Below, piece by piece: positions 23,364 through 31,789 of a stretch of DNA of 33,389 nucleotides. Positions within the stretch are counted from its first letter, which is position 1, and every line of letters begins with the position of its first letter. Source of the DNA: Pseudomonadales bacterium (GTDB lineage: Bacteria > Pseudomonadota > Gammaproteobacteria > Pseudomonadales > Azotimanducaceae); the NCBI GenBank assembly GCA_016779585.1, contig JADHNI010000040.1, positions 1 to 33,389 of the forward strand, written 5' to 3'. Below the pieces are notes generated by a model. That model was not told where the DNA came from, ran no database searches, and saw only the letters and a list, made by a program, of their open reading frames with translations. The position numbers and the translations under genes were made by a program.

Positions 23364-24173
23364 TGGAATCACCGGGGTCGACTGGTTGTTGATTATTCGA
23401 CCTGCCAGGTAGACCAGCAACCAGATAAACAGCACTGGAAGCAGTAATCCCCTGACCAGCGTAATCACGATCAACTCCACTACTGCACTCGCGGTAATCT
23501 CGGTGATGCCCGATTGTTCATCCGTGCCGAACAGTGAGCCAGCAGCTTCCCAGGTGCCACTGATAAAACCCTGGTTTGCCACGATCTCCTGGTACTCATC
23601 ACGGAGATTCGCCAGGCTTTGCTGGGCCAGCTGAAGGGCAGAGTGCGCCTCGGCTTTCTGTTCATCGAAGTAGAGTTTATCGAGGCCGGCAATCATGCCG
23701 ACTTCAACAATAAAGGCGAACCTGACGATCAACAGGAGCATAACGAGTCGAGGCAACCACTCGGCCTGTCCCGGCTTCATGAGCCACGCCAGCAGGCCAG
23801 CGATGATGGCGACGCTGGTGATGACTTTCATGATCAGGCTGCTTGTCGCCACCAGCACCAGTTTCTGCAGGCCGAGTCCCGCCAGACCGTACAGCACAAA
23901 ACCGGAAAACCGCTCTATCAGGTCATTCAGCGGGTCCAGTACTTCTCCCAGGTTGACGGCAACACCAGCACCGAGGCTCACGCTGAGTTCTATGGACTGG
24001 ATGACCGATATGATTGCGTTCAGTGAACGCGCAGTGGCAAAGATGACCAGGTTGTCGGTGATCGCTTCCGCCAGGTAGTGTTCGGCGGCGGCATCCAGCT
24101 CGGGCAGCCAGTTGAGGATGAGTGCAGCCACGGCTGCACCGATAACAAACAACTTGAGCGGCTGTGTTTTCAT
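23352..24173 (-). CDS. Integral membrane protein of unknown function
   Basis: A 273-residue protein with about five hydrophobic segments: 6-23 (possible signal anchor), 92-112, 114-132, 140-163 and 229-257. A hydrophilic Gln/Ala/Glu-rich segment at about 168-200 (EQKAEAHSALQLAQQSLANL) looks like a coiled coil. I recognise no family. It starts nine bases after the stop of the acyl-CoA synthetase gene on the same strand, so it is probably co-transcribed with it. Its end overlaps the GNAT gene. Confidence 0.8.
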   Translation of the reverse strand: MKTQPLKLFVIGAAVAALILNWLPELDAAAEHYLAEAITDNLVIFATARSLNAIISVIQSIELSVSLGAGVAVNLGEVLDPLNDLIERFSGFVLYGLAGLGLQKLVLVATSSLIMKVITSVAIIAGLLAWLMKPGQAEWLPRLVMLLLIVRFAFIVEVGMIAGLDKLYFDEQKAEAHSALQLAQQSLANLRDEYQEIVANQGFISGTWEAAGSLFGTDEQSGITEITASAVVELIVITLVRGLLLPVLFIWLLVYLAGRIINNQSTPVIPSGV

Positions 24174-24182
24174 AAGCCCGGG

Positions 24183-25790
24183 TCAGGCCTCGATGGCAGG
24201 TAATCGGCTTCTCAGCTCTGCCTTGGCAATTTTTTCCAGGGTAGAGCGGGGCAGTTCTTCAACCAGGATGACCTGAACGGGTACTTTAAAGTCAGCAAGA
24301 TTGATTTTGCAGTGATCGATTATCTGTTCCGCAAGGTTTTCTGCCGCACCGGGTAGCGGGATCACAAAGGCGACAGGGACTTCGTCCAGCATGTAGTGTT
24401 TCTGTGCGACGACTGCACATTCACTGACCCAGCCGGTCTGGTTGATGACGGATTCGATTTCGGAGGCAGCGACATTTTCTGCGCCAACCTTGAGCATGTC
24501 CTTGTCCCGGTCACTGAAGAAAAGGTTGCCGTCTTCATCCATCATCACGATATCGCCGGTATCGAACCAGCCATGTTCGTCGAAGGCTTTCTCGTTTGCC
24601 TCGTCGTTGCGGTAGTACTCCTTGAAGAGACTCACGCCACGAACGCCCCGGATGAAGAGCAGGCCTCTTTCCCCAGGCTTCGCGATCCCGTTGCCATCGG
24701 CCCGGCGAATCTGGATGTCATACTCCGGGGCGACACGCCCCATGCTGGCTATAACGCCGCGGTGATCCACATCAGAGACGATGCCCTGGGTCAGGGTTTC
24801 GGTCATGCCCCACCAGCCAAGAATCCTGGTCCTGAAGTGTTGCTCGAAGGCCGGAATGTGCGCACCAATACCCATGAGTCGATACCCGTGGTCGGGTACT
24901 GGCTGATCCATCACCGCCTTTAACGTGAAGGGAATCGTTGAGAGCCAGGTCAGTTCGTGTTTCATGGTGACGTCCCAGAAACGTGACGCTGAGAATCTGG
25001 GTTGCAGGACAAAAGTCCCGCCAGTCCAGATCGTTGGCAACATGGACCAGCCCTGGGCGTTAGTGTGAAAAAGCGGCAGAAAGATCAACGTCCGATCTTC
25101 ATGGCGCAGTCGCAGGTGCGCTGTACCAATCTTTGCAGCCCATAGGCCGTTGGCGTGGGTCCACAGCACAGCTTTGGGGCGCGATGTTGTCCCACTTGTA
25201 AACTGCACCGACAGGTTTGCCATGCAGTCTGCTCCTCGCAGAGCAATCGGGCTGTCCGCATAGATGTCTGTAAAGGCAACCAGCTCGCGGTCTGGTAATG
25301 CCGCCGGCTCACCGGTGTCGTTATCCGTGCAGGCGACAAAGTTTACTGCGGTGCAGGCATCGCTGATCATTTCCGCGTAGCAGGGCTGTGTGATGGCGCA
25401 GACTGCGCTCGTGTGATCCGAGAAATACTCGAGGTCGCGTGCCACACAACGTGTGTTGGTGGAAACCGCCACAGCACCCAGGTAGGCACAGGCAAACCAG
25501 GCAACCATGAACTCCGGGCTGTTATCGAGATGAATGATGACAAAATCACCCTGCTTAACGCCGCGCTCGGATAGCCCCTGGGAAAATCTGCGTGCCTCCT
25601 CAGCAAACCCGGCATAGCTCCAGGATTTCGACTCGCCGGAGAACGGTTCCCAGATCATCATGGTTTTATCCGGGGTTTCGGTGGCCCAGCGTTGCAGCAT
25701 CCACGGTATGTCGAGACCCTTGAAGCTGAATTGCTTGCTGGTCGCTGTTTGTTCCAGGATCGCCTGGGAGAGGGCCTGTTTACTTTCCAT
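24183..25790 (-). CDS. AMP-forming acyl-CoA synthetase
   Basis: ANL-superfamily ligase that activates a carboxylic acid, most likely a fatty or related acid, to its CoA thioester through an acyl-AMP. From the ATG at 25790 the protein has 535 residues: P-loop QFTSGTTSRPK at 196-206, GWWGMTET at 325-332, WFDTGD at 408-413, DRDKDMLKVGAENV at 427-440 and the C-terminal catalytic lysine in STLEKIAK (Lys520). Another ATG lies 11 codons upstream at 25823; neither start has a good ribosome site. It is divergent from the luciferase-like gene and followed by the membrane-protein gene. The chain-length preference cannot be read off. Confidence 0.93.
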   Translation of the reverse strand: MESKQALSQAILEQTATSKQFSFKGLDIPWMLQRWATETPDKTMMIWEPFSGESKSWSYAGFAEEARRFSQGLSERGVKQGDFVIIHLDNSPEFMVAWFACAYLGAVAVSTNTRCVARDLEYFSDHTSAVCAITQPCYAEMISDACTAVNFVACTDNDTGEPAALPDRELVAFTDIYADSPIALRGADCMANLSVQFTSGTTSRPKAVLWTHANGLWAAKIGTAHLRLRHEDRTLIFLPLFHTNAQGWSMLPTIWTGGTFVLQPRFSASRFWDVTMKHELTWLSTIPFTLKAVMDQPVPDHGYRLMGIGAHIPAFEQHFRTRILGWWGMTETLTQGIVSDVDHRGVIASMGRVAPEYDIQIRRADGNGIAKPGERGLLFIRGVRGVSLFKEYYRNDEANEKAFDEHGWFDTGDIVMMDEDGNLFFSDRDKDMLKVGAENVAASEIESVINQTGWVSECAVVAQKHYMLDEVPVAFVIPLPGAAENLAEQIIDHCKINLADFKVPVQVILVEELPRSTLEKIAKAELRSRLPAIEA

Positions 25791-25869
25791 GGTGCCAGTC
25801 TGTGTATTCGAACGAGCAGTCATTGAATCATGCGATAGAATGGGCCGGCAACCTGATCGGGAGACCCCT

Positions 25870-26922
25870 ATGGAGTATTCAGTCGCTTTTGCCACGGAAG
25901 TGGATTCCTGGAAGTGGGCGAAGCGGGCGGAAGAGCTTGGTTTTTCAACCGCCTGGTTTTACGACACCCAGTTACTGAATCCTGATGTGTTTATCGGGAT
26001 GGCGCTGGCAGCGCACGAGACGTCACGAATCCGGCTCGGCACAGGCGTCCTGGTGCCCAGTAATCGTATCGAGCCGGTCACGGCAAACGCCTTTGCTTCC
26101 CTGAACAGGCTGGCACCCGGTCGTATCGATTTTGGTGTGGGCACCGGATTTACCGCACGGCGAACCATGGGCCTCGGCGCCATTCCCCTGAAACAGACCC
26201 GTACCTACATCGAGCGAGTGCAGAAGCTGATGAAAGGCGAAACGGTTGAGTGGGACTTTGAGGGGCAGAAGAAAAAGATCCCGTTTCTGAATCCGGAAGT
26301 CGGGCTGATCAATGTCGAGGACGAGATCCCACTCTGGATCTCGGCGTTTGGTCCCAAAGGGCAGGCTATGACAGCAGAGCTTGCCGCTGGCTGGTTGAAC
26401 TTTGGCGCCACCGGCACAGGTGAAGCGCTCTAGGCCATGCAGGCTGCCTGGCAGGCAGCGGGTCAATCGTCAGAGCTGAAATCGAATCTCTTCTTCCTCG
26501 GCGCGGTATTAACCGGCAATGAGGAGGAAGACAATGCAAGGCTCATGGCACAGGCAGGGCCCGGCACGGCGGTGATCTTTCATAATTTTGCTGACGAGAT
26601 GGGCGCCATGGGTGGCCAGGCAATGCCTGAAGGTCCGCTCAGTAATCTCATTGCGGCGTACCTCGAACAACGCGATAAGTACCAGCCAGAGGATGCGAAA
26701 TACCTGCAGAATCATCGTGGGCACCTGATGTTTGTCCGCCCGGAGGAAACGCACATTACACCGGAACTGGTTCGTGCAACGTCGATGAGTGGCACCAGGG
26801 CAGAGTTGGTGGAACGGCTTCAGGAAGTGAAGAGGCAGGGTTACAACCAGGTGACTATCCAGGTGGTGCATGGTCATGAATCAGCCGTTGAAGAGTGGCA
26901 TGACGTTTTCTCTGCGGTGTAG
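25870..26922 (+). pseudogene. Luciferase-like flavin-dependent oxidoreductase, interrupted by an in-frame TAG
   Basis: LLM-class oxidoreductases use FMN or F420 as cofactor. The frame starts at ATG 25870, nine bases after GGGAG, and is open for 187 codons. It then meets TAG at codon 188 (26431-26433) and continues in the same frame to a normal TAG at 26920-26922, giving 351 codons, the usual family length. The N-terminal part shows RAEELGFSTAWFYDTQ, RIRLGTGVLVPSNR, LAPGRIDFGVGTGFTARRTMG and PLWISAFGPKGQ; the part after the stop continues with normal family sequence, including MFVRPEETH and TSMSGTRAELVERL. Everything except one codon is preserved. CAG to TAG is the simplest change. Without suppression only an N-terminal half is made; recent mutation or sequencing error are both possible. 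The gene is divergent from the acyl-CoA synthetase. Confidence 0.85.
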
Positions 26923-26973
26923 ATTTTGTTAACGTCGGTAAAGTTTTATTTTTCTATACAAAGGTAACAAGAG

Positions 26974-28008
26974 ATGTCGAATCGAATGAATGGCCAGTGG
27001 CGATTGAAGTCCCGCCCGCAAGGCATGGTAAAAGAATCAGATTTTGAATACGTCGAGGAGCCGGTACCGGACCTGGGTGACAACGAATTCCTGGTTCGAA
27101 ATCTCTATTTTGCTTTTGAGCCTGCCATGCGGGGCTGGCTGAACGACGTGAAAAGTTACGTGCCCCCGGTGCAGATCGGTGAAGTGATGCGTGCCGGTAC
27201 GGTCGGCCAGGTGGTTGAATCCAATAACCCGAACTTCGCACCCGGGGATTTTGTACAGGGTCAGCTCGGCTGGCAGGAATACGCGGTCAACAGTGGTGAG
27301 CCCGGCATGATGGGAACCGTGAGCAAGGTACCTGAAGGAGTGCCGCCTTATCTCGTGTTGAGTGCCCTGGGCGGCACCGGACTCACGGCTTACTTCGGCA
27401 TGCTGGATGTCGGGCAGCCGGAAGAGGGTGATGTGGTGGTTGTCTCCGGTGCTGCGGGTGCAACGGGTTCGGTCGCCGGGCAGGTTGCGCGCATCAAGGG
27501 TGCCTCCAAGGTGGTTGGCATCGCAGGTGGAGAAACCAAGTGCAGGTGGTTGACTGAGGAACTCGGCTACGATGCAGCGATCGACTACAAGTCGGAAGAT
27601 GTGATGGCTCGTCTGCGTGAAGAGTGTCCTAAAGGCATCAACGTTTTCTTCGATAACGTGGGCGGCGACATTCTTGATGATGCGCTGCTCAACATGGCGC
27701 AGAACGGAAGAATCGTACTTTGTGGAGGAATTTCACAGTACAACGAGGCGGAACTGCCGCCGGGACCGAAAAACTACATGCAGCTCGTGATCCGTCGCTG
27801 CCGCATGGAGGGCTTCATCGTGATCGATTACATGCACCGCGCCGCAGAAGCCATCAAGGATTTGTCAGCCTGGATTGCCAGCGGTGAACTCAAGCACGGC
27901 GAAGATATCCAGGAAGGCATCGAAAACACACCAAAAACATTCCTGCGACTGTTTGAAGGCAAGAACGTCGGCAAGCAGCTGCTGAAGATTGCAGAGCCTC
28001 CGCTGTAG
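26974..28008 (+). CDS. NADP-dependent medium-chain reductase, zinc-independent (CurA / leukotriene-dehydrogenase type)
   Basis: A 344-residue MDR-superfamily oxidoreductase whose relatives reduce the double bond of alpha,beta-unsaturated ketones or aldehydes with NADPH. Seen here: LYFAFEPAMRGWL at 44-56, LGGTGLTAYFGMLDVG at 132-147, the nucleotide loop SGAAGATGSVAGQVARI at 158-174 and DNVGG at 227-231. The zinc-binding cysteines of alcohol dehydrogenases are absent. It follows the luciferase-like gene by 51 bases on the same strand and precedes the ferredoxin remnant by nine, so the three may form one transcript. Confidence 0.92.
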   Translation: MSNRMNGQWRLKSRPQGMVKESDFEYVEEPVPDLGDNEFLVRNLYFAFEPAMRGWLNDVKSYVPPVQIGEVMRAGTVGQVVESNNPNFAPGDFVQGQLGWQEYAVNSGEPGMMGTVSKVPEGVPPYLVLSALGGTGLTAYFGMLDVGQPEEGDVVVVSGAAGATGSVAGQVARIKGASKVVGIAGGETKCRWLTEELGYDAAIDYKSEDVMARLREECPKGINVFFDNVGGDILDDALLNMAQNGRIVLCGGISQYNEAELPPGPKNYMQLVIRRCRMEGFIVIDYMHRAAEAIKDLSAWIASGELKHGEDIQEGIENTPKTFLRLFEGKNVGKQLLKIAEPPL

Positions 28009-28017
28009 GTCCTGGAC

Positions 28018-28317
28018 ATGACATACGTCGTCACGGATGTGTGCATTGGTGTAAAAGGGGAAGGCTGTATCGAGGTCTGCCCCGAGCAGTGCATCTTCAG
28101 TGAACCGTAAGACCTGATGTCATTTATTGACCCGGCACGCTGCACAAATTGTGGCGTGTGCCTGGAAGCCTGTGTGGTGGGTGCAATTTTTCGTGATAAC
28201 CGTGTTCCGGTCGAAAGCCGTAAGTTTATCCACCTGAACGAAAGCTGGTTTCATCGCAAGGCCGGGGTCAGGCAGCGGTTAATGGAATTTGTCAGGGAGA
28301 CGAATCACTTCCTTTAG
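28018..28317 (+). pseudogene. Bacterial-type two-cluster ferredoxin gene with an in-frame TAA
   Basis: From ATG 28018 the frame reads MTYVVTDVCIGVKGEGCIEVCP, typical of the N-terminal half of seven- or eight-iron ferredoxins (Cys9, Cys17, Cys21, Cys25). It meets TAA at codon 31 (28108-28110) and continues without a shift as FIDPARCTNCGVCLEACVVGAIF, the second cluster motif (Cys42, Cys45, Cys48, Cys52), and a C-terminal tail to TAG at 28315-28317. The whole would be 99 residues. The ATG at 28117 could produce a half-ferredoxin with only one complete four-cysteine motif. CAA or GAA to TAA would explain the stop. It lies nine bases after the medium-chain reductase gene. Confidence 0.8.
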
Positions 28318-28337
28318 ACCGGAGATGATTCCAGCGA

Positions 28338-30722
28338 CTAGTGCACGTCCATGATGTTGTAGGTGCCGTTGTTTTCCCCAAGGATCATGTTGGTGATGTC
28401 CTCGGGGTCCTGGGGTTTGCTGAACAGGTATCCCTGCACATAGTCGCAGTCGTGTGCCTGCAGGAATCTCAGGTGTTCCACGGTCTCCACACCCTCGCAT
28501 ATCACCTTAAGACCCATGGCGTGTGCCATGCGGATCATGACCCGAACAATTTTCTCGTCGTTTTCAGATTCACCGATACCACGGGTAAAACTCTGGTCTA
28601 TCTTCAGGATGTCCAGTGGCAAACGTCTCAGGTAGTCGAGTGAAGAGTAGCCGGTGCCAAAGTCATCAATGGAGATGCTCACCCCAAGCTCTTTCAGTTT
28701 GCCCAGCTCTTCGAGGCAGGTTTCAGGATCATCCATGACGCCGGTTTCAGTCAGTTCCAGTTCCACCTTATGCACGGGAATCTGGTAGGTCTCGAGCATA
28801 CGGGCGAACTGCTTGCGGAATTCGTCATTCTTCAGCTGCTTGGACGATACATTGATGGCGATGGCGGGACTCTCACCGACATTGTCCGTCCATTGTTTCG
28901 CCTGTTGCGAGACGGTTTCCAGTACCCAGGAACCAATGGTGTTGATCTGACCTGATTCTTCCGCGATGGGAATGAAAATATCCGGCCGTATCGGGTCACC
29001 TTCTTTCGGGAACCAGCGGATCAGGGCCTCGGAGGAGGCAATGCGTCCTTTCTTGATGTCGACGATCGGCTGGTACATCAGCCTGAATTCCTGGTTGTCG
29101 ACAGCCGTCTGTAGCAGCATCTGGATGCGTTTCTTTTCTTCCGCTTTCTGCTGCATGCCGGATTCGAAGAAGCGGTACTGGTTCCTGCCTTCTGCCTTGG
29201 CGCTTTCCACGGCTGATACGGCTTTTGCCAGCAGCTCATCGGTTGCATTGGCATCCTGGCCGGTTACGGCGATACCGATACTGGTGGAAACAACCAGCGG
29301 TCCTTTTTCAGGATCCATATTGAGTGGGCTGGAGATTTCACGAATGATTTTCTCTGCCACAAGTGATGCATTTTCTGCCAGGTCCAGGTCAACCAGCATA
29401 ACGGCAAACTGATCGCCGCCCATGCGTGCCACAAGGTCCCCTGGCCTGACTGCGCCGGTCAGGCGATTGGCCATCTCCTTCAGGATTTCATCACCCGTCT
29501 GCTGACCAAGACGCTCATTGATAACAGTGAAATGATCAAGGTCGACGATCATGATGGCGATGACTCGATCGGTGCGTTCATTGCGGGTTATGGCGCTACC
29601 TAGGATGTCATTGAAGTGGGCGCGGTTTGGCAAACCCGTCAGGGCATCGTGGTTGGCCAGGTACTGGAGCTGCTCTTCCTTGGCGCGTTCCTCGGTGACG
29701 TTCTTGAACAGGATTACAGCACCGGTAGGTTCACCTGCCTTGTTGAAGGTTTCCTCACTCTTGATATCAATGAGGAAAGGCTCACCCAGGTTGGTGCGCC
29801 ATTGTTCCGGGTCGTAACTGGCGGATGGTTCCACAGCCAGGTACTGGAATATCTCCGGCACTTCATTGGAATCCTCTGATTTCAGCATGAATTCCTGCAC
29901 GCTTCGATTAATCAGGTCTTCCTGCTTGCAGGCAAGCAGTTCGCAGGCCCTGGGATTGGCAAAAATGATGTTGCCCGTTCGATTCAGGCCAAGAACGCCC
30001 TCACTGGTTGAAATCAGCAGGACATTAAATCGATCGTATTGTTCTTCGAGTTCCCTGCGTGACTGCTCGGCCACTTTACGCATACGTTCCAGGGTGGACA
30101 GGCTGACAACTTCCATTTCCTGTTTTTTCAGTAGGTCAGCGACATACTGCAGCAGGGCGTTTACCGCGAAGGCCGCAATGCCGAGCATGGCGACTTCGAA
30201 GAAGTGGTGCAGGCTTTCCTCGACATCCATCAGTCGCGTATAGGTCGCGGCAGCAAAACTCAGGATGAGCGCGGAAGAAGGAAAGAGATACGAGATCTGG
30301 CCATGAATCATGACCCCGCCGAAGGCAGCAGCAAAAATGAGCAGGCTGTCGAGTCCACTTTCAACGCCGCCGCTTGTGATCATCAGCGCCGTCAGGAACA
30401 CCAGGTCGGTGATGGTGATGCCGATGATGACAGTTGTGGTGATTTTTGCGGGATCACTGATCAGCAGGCAGTAAAAGCCGCTGGCAACGTTCAGGATGAC
30501 ATATGCGAGGATAATCGACTGGAACCAGCCTGGCTCAAAAGTGCCGACAAATGTCTGATCGGGGACCTCGTAAAACAGGATCATCAGGAAGAAAGCGAGA
30601 ACGATACTGTAATAATTATAGACCCTGAGAACCGCAGCTCGCTGGGTCAGGGATTTGGCCTCACGCTCTGCAAGTTGCTCCTGCAGAATCAGGTCTTCAG
30701 TTTGTTCCTCCGATGGAACCAC
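28338..30722 (-). CDS. Membrane-bound PAS-GGDEF-EAL protein (cyclic-di-GMP turnover)
   Basis: A 794-residue inner-membrane signalling protein. About five hydrophobic segments lie between residues 36 and 197, followed by a coiled coil (about 200-230), a PAS domain (about 230-345), a GGDEF domain (about 352-520) and an EAL domain (about 532-785). The GGDEF site reads GGDQF (435-439), so synthesis of cyclic-di-GMP is doubtful. The EAL site is complete: SSEALIRW with Glu565, INVSSKQL, DDFGTGYSSL at 686-695, EGVET at 743-747 and QGYLFSKP. I therefore expect mainly phosphodiesterase activity, with the degenerate GGDEF perhaps sensing GTP. The start is GTG at 30722, supported by AAGGAG at 30728-30733. 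Confidence 0.93.
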   Translation of the reverse strand: MVPSEEQTEDLILQEQLAEREAKSLTQRAAVLRVYNYYSIVLAFFLMILFYEVPDQTFVGTFEPGWFQSIILAYVILNVASGFYCLLISDPAKITTTVIIGITITDLVFLTALMITSGGVESGLDSLLIFAAAFGGVMIHGQISYLFPSSALILSFAAATYTRLMDVEESLHHFFEVAMLGIAAFAVNALLQYVADLLKKQEMEVVSLSTLERMRKVAEQSRRELEEQYDRFNVLLISTSEGVLGLNRTGNIIFANPRACELLACKQEDLINRSVQEFMLKSEDSNEVPEIFQYLAVEPSASYDPEQWRTNLGEPFLIDIKSEETFNKAGEPTGAVILFKNVTEERAKEEQLQYLANHDALTGLPNRAHFNDILGSAITRNERTDRVIAIMIVDLDHFTVINERLGQQTGDEILKEMANRLTGAVRPGDLVARMGGDQFAVMLVDLDLAENASLVAEKIIREISSPLNMDPEKGPLVVSTSIGIAVTGQDANATDELLAKAVSAVESAKAEGRNQYRFFESGMQQKAEEKKRIQMLLQTAVDNQEFRLMYQPIVDIKKGRIASSEALIRWFPKEGDPIRPDIFIPIAEESGQINTIGSWVLETVSQQAKQWTDNVGESPAIAINVSSKQLKNDEFRKQFARMLETYQIPVHKVELELTETGVMDDPETCLEELGKLKELGVSISIDDFGTGYSSLDYLRRLPLDILKIDQSFTRGIGESENDEKIVRVMIRMAHAMGLKVICEGVETVEHLRFLQAHDCDYVQGYLFSKPQDPEDITNMILGENNGTYNIMDVH

Positions 30723-30747
30723 GCTCTCTCCTTGATCCCTTTTACAG

Positions 30748-30776
30748 ATTAAATGGGCTAGCTGATATTACTCCAA
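30748..30776 (-). promoter_or_regulatory. Candidate promoter of the GGDEF-EAL gene
   Basis: Read on the minus strand: TTGGAG (30771-30776), a 17-base spacer, and TTTAAT (30748-30753; five of six to consensus). Transcription would begin near 30741, about 19 bases before the GTG start and just in front of the AAGGAG. The -35 box is weak (three of six). Confidence 0.4.
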
Positions 30777-30820
30777 TGTTGATGCTTGTCTAGCAAGGAG
30801 ATGTACCAGTCGGTCTACAA

Positions 30821-31741
30821 CTATTCCAGTGCTGACTTTGCTGCAGCATAAATACTCTGGTTCATCCTTCGGCTGACAGCCGCTGTTGGCACAAAGGATT
30901 CACCAGCATGATACATACCGGGAAAAACAGCCAGTTCACAGGGCACACCGGCTTCAGAAATCCGACGAGCGTAATCAATATCCTCGTCCCTGAAGAGATC
31001 CTCTGTCCCGACACAGATATAGGTAGGAGGCAGGCCCGACACATCGGTTGCCCGGCTCGCTGCGGCATAGGGTGACGCATCAAGATCAGGTGTGCCGTCC
31101 AGGTACATTTCCCAGGCGTTCACTGAAGTCGGCAGGTTCCAGATCGCGTGGTTGGTGATCTCGCCGGAACCGGTTGCGTGCAAATTGTCGATCATCGGGT
31201 AGAGCAGCAGTTGCAGCTTCAATGGGAAGTTGTCGCGGTCCCGGTTCATCAGGGCAACACCGGCAGCCATGCCGGCACCCGCACTGGCGCCGCCCAGGAC
31301 GATGCGGGAAGTATCGATGCCCAACTCTGCGCCGTTTTTCATCAACCATGACAGCGCCGCGTAGCAGTCTTCAGGTCCGGCAGGGAAGGGGTGTTCCGGG
31401 GCCATCCGATACTCGACCGAAAAAACAGTGCAGTTACACTCGCTGGCGAGTACTTTTGCCTTGGCATCATCGGCAGAACCCATAATATAGCCGCCGCCGT
31501 GGATCCAGAGAATGGCGGGCTGGTTGGGGCGGTCGTCTTTGCGGAAGATATAGATGTCGATATCACCCTCTGGTGTAGAGATCGAAGTTTTGTCACTCAG
31601 GACTTCAACATCCGGGTCAACGCGCATCTCGTCCAACATTGCCCGAACCTGCAGCACATTGTCGCGGTCTATCTCGAAACCGGGAAAATTTTCCAGTGCT
31701 GGTTTTAGTTCAGGGTCAATACGATCGTAGTCGAGCAGCAT
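30821..31741 (-). CDS. Alpha/beta hydrolase, HSL-type esterase, second copy
   Basis: A 306-residue member of the same HSL-type family as the gene at 4136-5050, but clearly a different branch. The oxyanion motif is HGGGY (81-85). The nucleophile elbow reads GGASAGAG (150-157, Ser153), with Ala in place of the usual Asp before the serine. The acid is in GTEDLFRDED (Asp248) and the base is His278. YRMAPEHPFPAG (111-122) is the family block. AAGGA stands seven bases before the ATG. It lies between the BetT-like gene and the GGDEF-EAL gene, all on the same strand. The substrate is unknown. Confidence 0.92.
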   Translation of the reverse strand: MLLDYDRIDPELKPALENFPGFEIDRDNVLQVRAMLDEMRVDPDVEVLSDKTSISTPEGDIDIYIFRKDDRPNQPAILWIHGGGYIMGSADDAKAKVLASECNCTVFSVEYRMAPEHPFPAGPEDCYAALSWLMKNGAELGIDTSRIVLGGASAGAGMAAGVALMNRDRDNFPLKLQLLLYPMIDNLHATGSGEITNHAIWNLPTSVNAWEMYLDGTPDLDASPYAAASRATDVSGLPPTYICVGTEDLFRDEDIDYARRISEAGVPCELAVFPGMYHAGESFVPTAAVSRRMNQSIYAAAKSALE

Positions 31742-31789
31742 CCGTTCATCCTTCTGGGTAGACAGGAGATAAACCTAGCAGATTTTTGA

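Noticed and set aside
25660..25869. Upstream extension of the luciferase-like gene
   Set aside because: It lies antisense to the acyl-CoA synthetase start. The ATG at 25870 has a ribosome site and begins with the family sequence.
3416..28110. Reassignment of TAG or TAA to an amino acid
   Set aside because: Many clearly intact genes in the window end at TAG (lepB, ilvA, dhaA, the minus-strand transglutaminase, the second esterase) or TAA (prc, P450, ferredoxin) at the expected length, so the standard code holds.
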